NCBI GenBank assembly: GCA_027007465.1
Contig: JALTFF010000125.1
Span: 1-5,771 of the forward strand
Length of the DNA: 5,771 nucleotides
Origin: a bacterium
GTDB lineage: Bacteria; Patescibacteriota; Patescibacteriia; Patescibacteriales; JALTFF01
Direction: 5' to 3'
The notes under the pieces were generated by a model. That model worked only from the letters and a program-made list of their open reading frames with translations, did no database searches and was not told where the DNA came from. Position numbers and translations under genes: made by a program. Positions 1-5,280 of this stretch are shown in pieces. Positions within the stretch are counted from its first letter, which is position 1. Each line of letters opens with the position of its first letter.

Positions 1-170
1 AAGCTCTAGTAGTAGAAACTTTGCTTTACTACGGAGCGAACGTTGAACGTGTCGAGCCCGCCTACTGGCGGGCTCGATGCCTAATCAGGAGGTTTGCCTT
101 CATAGCCTGCAGAGGCGAAAAATGCTGCACCCTGCAATAAGCTTTGCTTTATTACCATGGTTCAAACTAT
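1..170. other. GC-rich structured intergenic segment, no gene identified
   Basis: By hand count the first 150 bases are about 53% G+C, while the flanking sequence is strongly AT-rich. Several stems are visible. One pairs GCTC near 3-6 with GAGC near 34-37 and contains a GTAGT/ACTAC helix. The strongest is a 10-bp stem, CGAGCCCGCC with a TACT loop, at about 53-76. GCCT/AGGC pairs around 105-115. Two near-identical stretches of about 15 bases, around CTTTGCTTTACTAC and CTTTGCTTTATTAC, occur near 19-32 and 141-154. I see no tRNA cloverleaf and no tmRNA, RNase P or SRP RNA signature motif. It could be part of a structured RNA, probably on the minus strand and cut by the window edge, or a dispersed palindromic repeat. 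Identity is unknown. Confidence 0.4.
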
Positions 171-221
171 CTTTAATATAGTGCACAAATTTAAAAGCTT
201 CATCAATAAAAACTAAAGAAC

Positions 222-252
222 ATTATAATCTAAAGAGTAATTTAAAAATCAA
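222..252 (-). promoter_or_regulatory. possible promoter reading into the structured segment
   Basis: On the minus strand a perfect TATAAT (222-227) lies 19 bp downstream of TTGATT (247-252). The predicted start is near 215, so a transcript would read into the GC-rich segment at 1-170. The -35 box overlaps the last codons of the yraN-like gene. The spacer is longer than ideal and AT-rich DNA yields chance matches, so this is a weak call. Confidence 0.22.
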
Positions 253-625
253 AAAATACATTTTTAAGATGTTTTAATTTAACTGATTTTGTGACTTTAT
301 TAATTGAGATCGCAATAATATCAATTTGACATTTTTTGTCATCTATTTTGTTTTTCCAAATATATTGTTCAATGACCCGAAGCATTCTTTTTTGTTTTCT
401 ATGATCAACTGCTTCTTGAGGGTATAAAATTTCACCTTCACTTGCTCTAGTTTTTACTTCAATAAAAATAATTGATTTTTTAAATTTAGCAATAATATCT
501 ATTTCACCTAATTGACTATGATAATTTGTTTCAATAATTTTATAGCCATTTTTCTTTAAATAATCACAGGCTAATTTTTCTCCATAATTACCAAGTTGTT
601 TATTATTCTTTACAAATTCATACAT
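242..625 (-). CDS. YraN family (UPF0102) putative endonuclease
   Basis: This 127-residue protein matches the YraN/UPF0102 family in length and motif order. The family has a Holliday-junction-resolvase-like restriction endonuclease fold; its cellular role is poorly defined, but DNA processing or repair is usually proposed. Visible motifs are the N-terminal GNYGEKLACDYL helix (residues 12-23, with Glu16), the GEIDIIA strand (40-46, with Asp43) and the EVKTR strand (56-60, with Glu56 and Lys58). Together these form the D...E-x-K metal site of the nuclease fold, so the active site appears intact. A YPQEAVDHRKQKR stretch follows. I chose the ATG at 625 because the family begins just before the GNYGEKLA helix. 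An upstream TTG at 670 would add 15 residues unlike the family. The gene is divergent from the oxidoreductase operon and has no obvious operon partner. Confidence 0.88.
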   Translation of the reverse strand: MYEFVKNNKQLGNYGEKLACDYLKKNGYKIIETNYHSQLGEIDIIAKFKKSIIFIEVKTRASEGEILYPQEAVDHRKQKRMLRVIEQYIWKNKIDDKKCQIDIIAISINKVTKSVKLKHLKNVFFDF

Positions 626-774
626 AACATATCTTAAATAAAAATTTATAAAAACTTTAAATGTTTTCAAAATATAAAGTTATGTAATCTTGAAATTGAA
701 TTGATAGTCTTAATTTAACATAATATTTAAAAACTTACAAAAATACATTAGATTCATATAGCTCACTTTATTAA

Positions 775-806
775 TTGTTTCTTTTTTATATTTAATGTGT
801 TATAAT
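775..806 (+). promoter_or_regulatory. extended -10 promoter for the oxidoreductase operon
   Basis: A perfect extended -10 element, TGTTATAAT, lies at 798-806. A TTGTTT (775-780) upstream is the best -35 match but sits 20 bp away; extended -10 promoters tolerate a weak -35. The predicted start is near 813, leaving about 23 nt of A/T-only leader before the ATG at 836. That leader has no Shine-Dalgarno sequence. Confidence 0.55.
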
Positions 807-835
807 AAAAATATATATAAAATAAATTTAAAAAA

Positions 836-2524
836 ATGGAAAAAAATAATTATCAACTTAAAATAAAAAACGATTTTTCAATTTTAATTGGCGGTGGAGC
901 AGGGCAAGGTTCTAGAAAAGCAGGAAATATTATAGCTAAATTATTTTCTGAATTAGGATATAGAATTTTTATTTATAATGACTATCAATCATTAATCAAA
1001 GGTGGACATAATTTTTCTAACATAAGAGTATGCTCAAAACCAGTTCTATCTCACACTAAAAAAATAAATTTTTTATTAGCTTTAAACAAGGAAACTATTG
1101 ATAAGCATCAAAGAGATTTAACTCAGGACGGAATAATAATATACAATAATGAAGAAATAAAAATAAAAAATAAAAAAGCTTTAGGAATTGCAGTTAATAG
1201 TATTATAAAACAAGTAGATGGAATTCCTATGATGAATAATATTGCTCTTGTCGCTGGACTCTCAAAAATTATTGGCATTAAATGGAACTTGTTAAAAAAA
1301 GTGCTAAAATTAGAATTTAAAAAAGAACAAAATCTTAACTTAAAAGTAGCAAAATTATCTTATAAAAAAAATAAAAAAATATTTGAGATTAAAAAATTAA
1401 ATCAAAAGAAAAATCCTCTTATTACTGGCAATGAAGCAGTTGCATTAGGAGCAGTAAAAGCAGGATTAAAATTCTACTTTGCTTATCCTATGACTCCAGC
1501 AACTGGAATATTACATTACTTATCTCAAAATGAAAAAAAATTTAAAATAGGCGTTGTTCAGTTAGAAAATGAAATAGCAGTTGTTAATGCTGCAATTGGA
1601 GCAGCTTATACTGGAGCTAGAACAATGGTTGGAACTTCTGGTGGAGGATTTGCTTTAATGACAGAGGGATTAAGCCTGGCAGCACAAAGTGAGAATCCAT
1701 TAGTAATTGTTGAAAGCCAAAGAATGAGCCCAGCTACAGGCGTCCCGACTTATAATGCTCAAGGTGATTTATCATTTGTTTCTGCAGCCGGACATGGAGA
1801 TATTGTAAGATTTGTTATTGCTCCTGGAGATGCTGAAGAAGCTTTATTTTGGTCTGGAAAAATTTTAAATCTTTCATGGAAATTTCAAACACCTTCTATA
1901 TTACTGATTGACAAAGAAATTTCAGAAAGCGTATTTAGTGTTGATAAAAACATTTTAAACAAAGTCCATTATGAAAAGCCACTATTATGGAATAAAAAAG
2001 AAGAATACAAGCGGTATAAAATAACAAAAAATGGAATCTCTCCATTAGCTTTTCCTGGTGAAAAAGGAGTTATTTCAAAGTCAAATAGTTATGAGCATGA
2101 TGAATTCGGAATTACAGTAGAAGATGAAAAAAAAGTAAAAGAAATGCAAGACAAAAGATTGAGGAAGTTTAAAGAAATGGAAAAAGAAGTTAATAAGTTA
2201 GAGGCAATTAAAATTTACGGTAATAAAAAATCTAAGAAAGCAATTATTACTTGGGGTTCTGTAAAAGGCCCAGCAAAAGAAGCAGCTGAAAAACTAAATA
2301 TTAAGATGATTCAAATAATTATCATTCAACCCTTTCCAGAAAAAAAAGTTAAAAAAGCTTTAGAAAATGTAGAAAACCTAATAGTTATAGAAGAAAATGC
2401 ATTAGGTCAATTAGGAAAAATTTTAAATTGCCATTCAATAGAGTTTAATCATAAAATTTTAAAGTATAATTCAAGGCCTCTGTTGCCATGTGAAATAGAG
2501 AGAAAAATTAAAAAAATAAAATAA
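836..2524 (+). CDS. 2-oxoacid:ferredoxin oxidoreductase, fused gamma-alpha subunit
   Basis: This 562-residue subunit belongs to the heterodimeric 2-oxoacid:ferredoxin oxidoreductases, which convert a 2-oxoacid plus CoA to acyl-CoA and CO2 and reduce ferredoxin. Residues about 10-185 are the gamma domain, with the glycine-rich GGGAGQGSRKAG at 19-30 and SLIKGGHNFSNIRV at 52-65. Residues about 195-370 are the alpha thiamine-pyrimidine domain. It shows the substrate-pocket signature YPMTPAT (217-223), LENEIA (243-248) with the glutamate expected to activate thiamine diphosphate, GTSGGG (266-271) and RMSPATGVPT (296-305). Residues about 466-550 form the C-terminal domain that closes the alpha chain. 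Length and domain order fit the two-subunit OFOR class (KorA-like). The beta subunit follows after 8 bp, so the pair is an operon. Substrate (2-oxoglutarate, pyruvate or a branched 2-oxoacid) cannot be decided by eye, so no symbol is given. The family YPITP motif here reads YPMTP, a conservative change. Cytoplasmic. Confidence 0.93.
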   Translation: MEKNNYQLKIKNDFSILIGGGAGQGSRKAGNIIAKLFSELGYRIFIYNDYQSLIKGGHNFSNIRVCSKPVLSHTKKINFLLALNKETIDKHQRDLTQDGIIIYNNEEIKIKNKKALGIAVNSIIKQVDGIPMMNNIALVAGLSKIIGIKWNLLKKVLKLEFKKEQNLNLKVAKLSYKKNKKIFEIKKLNQKKNPLITGNEAVALGAVKAGLKFYFAYPMTPATGILHYLSQNEKKFKIGVVQLENEIAVVNAAIGAAYTGARTMVGTSGGGFALMTEGLSLAAQSENPLVIVESQRMSPATGVPTYNAQGDLSFVSAAGHGDIVRFVIAPGDAEEALFWSGKILNLSWKFQTPSILLIDKEISESVFSVDKNILNKVHYEKPLLWNKKEEYKRYKITKNGISPLAFPGEKGVISKSNSYEHDEFGITVEDEKKVKEMQDKRLRKFKEMEKEVNKLEAIKIYGNKKSKKAIITWGSVKGPAKEAAEKLNIKMIQIIIIQPFPEKKVKKALENVENLIVIEENALGQLGKILNCHSIEFNHKILKYNSRPLLPCEIERKIKKIK

Positions 2525-2532
2525 ATATATTT

Positions 2533-3336
2533 ATGAAAAACTTAGAAACTTATTGTAAAAAAACTTGGTGTCCTGGTTGTGGTAATTTTGGGATTTTAAC
2601 AGCATTAGAGCAAGCAGTAGCTTCATTGATGAATAATGGAATAAATAAAGAAAATTTAGTAATAGTAAGTGGCATTGGTTGTCATGCCAAAATTGTTGAT
2701 TATTTAAATTTGAACACTTTCTACTCATTACATGGTAGACCAATTGCTTCTGCAGAAGGAATAAAATTAGGCAACCCTAATCTTAATGTAATAGTTTGCG
2801 CTGGAGATGGGGATGCTTATGATGAAGGTATTTCACATCTAATACATAGTGCAAAAAGAAATATTAATATTACTGTTTTAATTCATAATAATAGAACATT
2901 TGCTTTAACAACTGGTCAATTTACGTCTACTTCTCCTTATGGATTTAAAGGAAAATCAACGCCTAATGGCAGTATTGAAAAACCGCTTAATCCATTAAAA
3001 TTAATGTTAGCTTCTAATGCTATGTTTATAGCCAGAGGTTATTCAGCTGAGACAGAACATCTTAAAAATTTAATTATAAAAGCTGTTAATTATCAAGGCT
3101 TTTCATTTATTGATATTTTACAGCCTTGTATGAGTTTTACTCCAGAGGCATATCAATTTTATAATAAAAGAGTTTATAAATTAAAAAATAAAAACTTAAC
3201 TTCAAAAGAATATGCGTTAAAAAAAATAGAAGAATGGGAGTATGATAAAGATACTCCTAAAATCCCTATTGGAATTTTCTACAAAAGGAATCAAAATAGT
3301 TATGGAAAAATATTATTAAAAAATTTAGAAAAATAA
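2533..3336 (+). CDS. 2-oxoacid:ferredoxin oxidoreductase, beta (thiamine diphosphate and Fe-S) subunit
   Basis: This 267-residue subunit is the thiamine-diphosphate-binding partner of the preceding gamma-alpha chain. CPGCGN (13-18) supplies Cys13 and Cys16, GIGCHAK supplies Cys50, and LQPCMSF supplies Cys199. This four-cysteine pattern matches the ligands of the single [4Fe-4S] cluster in archaeal-type two-subunit OFORs. GDGDAYDEG starts at 91 and ends the thiamine motif at HNN (118-120), with the usual spacing. The following LTTGQFTSTS (125-134) is the family's ALTxGQxSPTS region. Many homologues have a GIGG-like run after GDGD where this protein has YDEG. Length is slightly below the usual 280-300. 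It starts 8 bp after the alpha stop without a Shine-Dalgarno sequence, which suggests translational coupling. All cofactor ligands are present, so the enzyme should be functional. Confidence 0.93.
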   Translation: MKNLETYCKKTWCPGCGNFGILTALEQAVASLMNNGINKENLVIVSGIGCHAKIVDYLNLNTFYSLHGRPIASAEGIKLGNPNLNVIVCAGDGDAYDEGISHLIHSAKRNINITVLIHNNRTFALTTGQFTSTSPYGFKGKSTPNGSIEKPLNPLKLMLASNAMFIARGYSAETEHLKNLIIKAVNYQGFSFIDILQPCMSFTPEAYQFYNKRVYKLKNKNLTSKEYALKKIEEWEYDKDTPKIPIGIFYKRNQNSYGKILLKNLEK

Positions 3337-3370
3337 ATCCAGAATTCATAAATTAAATTTTTATCAAACT

Positions 3371-3397
3371 AAAAAAGGGGCGCCGAACAGACGCCCC
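3371..3397 (-). terminator. GC-rich intrinsic terminator, oriented for minus-strand transcription
   Basis: Read on the minus strand, GGGGCGTC (3397-3390) pairs with GGCGCCCC (3384-3377) through one G-U pair, giving an 8-bp stem with a 5-nt loop. Six U residues follow (3376-3371). This is a textbook intrinsic terminator for minus-strand RNA. On the plus strand the hairpin lies 40 bp after the beta-subunit stop but is followed by TTAATATATAAAA, a poor U-tract, so it would stop the operon only weakly. No intact minus-strand gene precedes it, which points to a non-coding transcript. Confidence 0.6.
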
Positions 3398-3604
3398 TTA
3401 ATATATAAAATTAATAAATTTATAGGCCGTTCATGCGCCCCAAGTTTTAACATCTGATAGCAATTCGTTTTTTATAAACAAATTTCTATACTTTTAAATG
3501 TTAAAACTTAGAAGCTCTTTGCGCTGACAAACAAAGAAAAATTCCCATTTAACCACACTTTGGTATTAACTCTCTAAAATATAGAAGGAAAATACCTTTT
3601 TTTT
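3377..3604. ncRNA. candidate structured RNA downstream of the oxidoreductase operon
   Basis: Three features suggest an RNA rather than a plain spacer. GGGGCGC-C-GAAC (3377-3388) can pair at a distance with GTTC-AT-GCGCCCC (3429-3441). Directly next to it, AAGTTTTAACAT (3442-3453) pairs perfectly over 12 bp with 3498-3509, so the two helices could stack end to end. A hairpin with an 8-T tail follows at 3562-3604. The strand is undecided: the plus strand ends in the T-tailed hairpin, while the minus strand ends in the stronger terminator at 3371-3397. I recognise no known RNA family and find no good promoter on either strand. Confidence 0.3.
3562..3604 (+). terminator. possible plus-strand intrinsic terminator
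   Basis: GGTATT (3562-3567) pairs with AATACC (3591-3596) and is followed by eight T residues (3597-3604), a G and five more T. The 23-nt interior can form only a short imperfect inner stem (TCTCTA with TATAGA). The T-tract is convincing but the stem is weak. It may be where transcription from the oxidoreductase operon, or from a plus-strand RNA at 3377-3604, ends. Confidence 0.35.
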
Positions 3605-3834
3605 GTTTTTATTTTTTATAGGGGTAGTCAGCTTTTCCCAATAAGTTTAGTTAAATGGCTAAAAAATATAACCAACTTATTATAAAATTGTTTAAGTTAG
3701 ATACACTTTTTACCGTTTTTATTCATTTGTAAAGAAACTTTTTATACTATTATTATTGTTATTTATATTATACCAATAAATAAGAATAATTGCAATACCT
3801 TATATTATTAACTAATTTTAGCGAAATTTAAAAG

Positions 3835-3843
3835 TTATCCACA
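3835..3843 (+). promoter_or_regulatory. perfect DnaA-box match (TTATCCACA)
   Basis: The nine bases are identical to the consensus DnaA box and lie in a gene-free, very AT-rich stretch just before a perfect palindrome. I found no second box nearby on either strand, and no dnaA, dnaN or other origin-linked gene is in the window. A lone box may be a DnaA titration or regulatory site, or chance. Confidence 0.3.
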
Positions 3844-3846
3844 ACT

Positions 3847-3878
3847 AAAATAGTATTTTTTTAAAAAAATACTATTTT
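3847..3878. terminator. 32-bp perfect AT palindrome, terminator-like
   Basis: AAAATAGTATTTTTTT (3847-3862) is followed immediately by its exact reverse complement (3863-3878). In RNA this would fold with a small loop of the central U/A residues. The plus strand then has TTATTATTTT, the minus strand a short T run. It lies just beyond the original 3' end of the decayed transposase gene (3907), so it could be that element's terminator or older flanking sequence. Confidence 0.45.
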
Positions 3879-3906
3879 TTATTATTTTAAATAAAATAAA
3901 AACCTT

Positions 3907-4362
3907 TTAGAAAAGAGATTTCACTGGTATATTTCTGTTAATTCCTTGTATGGACGAAGATTATTATAATAATATAAACACTGGGACAATTCATTTTGCA
4001 AATACTCTATTAAATCAAATACTATATTTTCTAATAAATCAGACTCTATTATTTTCCAGAACCTTTTAATCTTTCCATTAGTTCGTGGCATATATTGTCT
4101 ATTTAGTGGTGTTTAATTTCCATTTCAATAAGTTAATCGTTCAAAAGTATGCTTTTCTTAATCCTTGATATTTTTCCCTCCAAATTTAGACACATTATCA
4201 GATAATAATTCCTCAAACCTTATATTGTAATTTTTTATAAAATAGTCAAAATTCTTATTATTGCGAACATTGTTGTCAAAGTCTTAAGATTTGGAATTAT
4301 CTCAATCTACACTGTTCTATTTGTATTATCAACAATAGTTATTAATAATATTATTGTAGTAG
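3907..4362 (-). pseudogene. decayed IS481-like DDE transposase (integrase core remnant)
   Basis: Translation of the minus strand in shifting frames gives a recognisable rve/IS481-type catalytic core. In order these are VDNTNRTV, IEIIPNLKTLTTMFAIIRIL, NIRFEELLSDN, KFGGKNIKD, RLLIEMEIKHH, PRTNGKIKRFWKIIESDLL and LYYYNNLRP. The normal C-terminal run QGINRNIPVKSLF ends at the TAA at 3907. Frameshifts fall near 4225, 4115 and 3937, and in-frame stops occur at several points. The longest open piece is 3921-4091. The catalytic aspartate of LSDN survives (codon 4197-4199), but the third acidic residue, normally E in GKxERFWK, is Lys (4065-4067), so it would be inactive even if the frame were repaired. 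Upstream, 4363-4514 shows only uncertain traces of an N-terminal helix-turn-helix; the length implies an internal deletion. No terminal inverted repeats were found. Confidence 0.8.
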
Positions 4363-4514
4363 ATTTAGTCTTTTATGTTTAAGTGATTTCTCCTGATCTC
4401 ATAATAGTATATTTATTAAATTTAGCAACATAAATATTATCAATTATATTAAAGATCCATTATTATAATATTATTTTAATGCTTTGTTTATCTTGTTAAA
4501 ATTTAAAAATAGGC

Positions 4515-4550
4515 AGTTTATAATGATTAGATATCTAATCATTATAAACT
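4515..4550 (-). terminator. 36-bp perfect palindrome overlapping the 3D gene stop codon
   Basis: The half-site AGTTTATAATGATTAGAT is followed directly by its exact reverse complement. On the minus strand the first arm begins inside the gene, covering its last two sense codons and the TAA stop at 4542-4544. It is followed by GCCTATTTTTAAATTTT, a modest U-tract after four other bases. It is most likely the gene's terminator or mRNA 3'-end stabiliser. A perfect, loopless 36-bp palindrome is longer than an ordinary terminator needs. Confidence 0.5.
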
Positions 4551-5117
4551 ATCTAATATTTCAATACGATAAAATTTTACACCAAAATTTTTAGCGCTTT
4601 TCTTATTTTTCATCCAAATATCTAACCTATTAGAATAACGTTTATTCATTCTGTCCTGAACAGTAAAAATACGATTACCAGCATATTCAGGTATTCTTAT
4701 TTTTGTTCCAAATTTTAACCAATTAACAGCTACAACATTTTCCTTATTATTTTTGCATAAATCAAAATTATCAGCTGTTATACAAGGAGAAGAATCACAT
4801 TCATCCTTAGATGAACTATAAGCTGTGACTATATGATACTCTACTCTAACAATGCGTAGATAATTATTTTTTGGTAAATGATTGATAACTTTATTATTTT
4901 GATATACTTTCTCTTGATTTAATATCTCATTCAGAAGAATATTGTATTCATACTGCGCTTTCTTGTTAGCTTCTATTTTATGCTCTCTTACTGATGCTTG
5001 CGCAATAGTTGGCATATAGAAAAAAGAATTTTCTGAGATAATAATAAATAATAATAAATATAAACATTTATGTATTTTTTTAAGATTCTTTTTACTAATA
5101 AGCTGACTCTCTTTCAT
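4542..5117 (-). CDS. secreted 3D (Asp-Asp-Asp) domain protein
   Basis: This is a 191-residue exported protein with a C-terminal 3D domain, the double-psi beta-barrel related to the catalytic barrel of MltA lytic transglycosylases and found in Gram-positive resuscitation and cell-wall proteins. A lysine-rich start (1-17), a hydrophobic core (18-28) and an AQA-S site (39-42) make a signal peptide or anchor. A charged linker (about 43-85) follows. The barrel runs from about 92 to 189: VTAYSS (97-102), PCITAD (111-116), FGTKIRIPEYAGNRIFTVQDRM (136-157) and LDIWM (165-169). Asp108, Asp155 and Asp166 are the likely namesake aspartates. The likely role is binding or cleaving peptidoglycan outside the membrane. 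Three cysteines (107, 112, 121) in the exported part could form a disulfide. The ATG at 5117 is preferred because the signal peptide follows directly. It has its own promoter and no operon partner. Confidence 0.82.
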   Translation of the reverse strand: MKESQLISKKNLKKIHKCLYLLLFIIISENSFFYMPTIAQASVREHKIEANKKAQYEYNILLNEILNQEKVYQNNKVINHLPKNNYLRIVRVEYHIVTAYSSSKDECDSSPCITADNFDLCKNNKENVVAVNWLKFGTKIRIPEYAGNRIFTVQDRMNKRYSNRLDIWMKNKKSAKNFGVKFYRIEILDSL

Positions 5118-5130
5118 AATGATTTTAAAT

Positions 5131-5167
5131 AAAAAATACCATAACTTAAATATTTATGGTATTTTTT
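5131..5167. terminator. terminator-like hairpin in the 3D gene leader
   Basis: AAAAAATACCATAA (5131-5144) and its exact reverse complement (5154-5167) form a 14-bp stem with a 9-nt loop. T tracts lie on the 3' side in both directions. On the minus strand it sits between the predicted start of transcription (about 5181) and the ATG at 5117, ending 13 nt before the ATG. A terminator there would attenuate the 3D gene. On the plus strand it would stop any antisense transcript. Confidence 0.5.
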
Positions 5168-5187
5168 TAAAAAATATTTAACTGTTG

Positions 5188-5216
5188 ATTATATTCTATT
5201 TTTTAATATTAGTCAA
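5188..5216 (-). promoter_or_regulatory. promoter of the 3D-domain gene
   Basis: The minus strand reads TTGACT (complement of 5211-5216), a 17-bp spacer, then a perfect TATAAT (complement of 5188-5193). This near-consensus sigma-70-type promoter predicts a start near 5181 and a leader of about 64 nt that contains the hairpin at 5131-5167. Confidence 0.75.
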
Positions 5217-5225
5217 GTGATATAA

Positions 5226-5254
5226 TTGATTTATTACAATATAATTGTTATACT
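5226..5254 (+). promoter_or_regulatory. promoter of tsaD
   Basis: TTGATT (5226-5231), a 17-bp spacer and TATACT (5249-5254) extended by TG at 5246-5247 make a good plus-strand promoter. The predicted start near 5261 gives a leader of about 20 nt. A second candidate, TGATATAAT at 5218-5226, lacks a good -35 and would place the whole 5238-5279 hairpin in the mRNA. Confidence 0.6.
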
Positions 5255-5279
5255 TTTTTAAAAGTATAACAATTATATT
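5238..5279. promoter_or_regulatory. 20-bp perfect inverted repeat over the tsaD promoter and start
   Basis: AATATAATTGTTATACTTTT (5238-5257) and its exact reverse complement (5260-5279) are separated by only TT. The left arm contains the -10 of the tsaD promoter, and the right arm ends one base before the ATG at 5281. As DNA it could be an operator for a dimeric repressor. As RNA, if transcription starts upstream of it, it would hide the start region. The regulator is unknown. Confidence 0.5.
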
Positions 5280-5280
5280 T

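Noticed and set aside
81..158. Minus-strand ATG frame of 25 codons (MVIKQSLLQGAAFF...) in the GC-rich segment
   Set aside because: It lies in a region dominated by stems, has no ribosome binding site, resembles no family I know and is short enough to be chance.
155..175. GGTTCAAAC resembling a tRNA T-loop on the plus strand
   Set aside because: The flanking bases do not form a T stem, acceptor stem or anticodon arm.
626..670. Longer start (TTG at 670) for the YraN-family gene
   Set aside because: It adds 15 residues without family similarity; the ATG at 625 places the conserved helix at the usual distance from the N-terminus.
2531..2743. Minus-strand open frame of 70 codons opposite the start of the beta subunit
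   Set aside because: It is antisense to strongly conserved coding sequence with cofactor motifs, so it is a shadow frame.
3371..3640. tmRNA, RNase P, SRP or 6S RNA
   Set aside because: None of the conserved motifs was found: no CCA-ended tRNA-like end or tag reading frame, no GAGGAAAGUC, and no GGAAGCAGCC. The fold is also not a simple rod.
3800..3900. Origin of replication
   Set aside because: Only one DnaA box, no iteron cluster and no replication genes in the window.
3907..4362. Functional transposase read through TGA as a sense codon (alternative code)
   Set aside because: The remnant also has TAA and TAG stops and at least three frameshifts, and the intact genes never use TGA internally.
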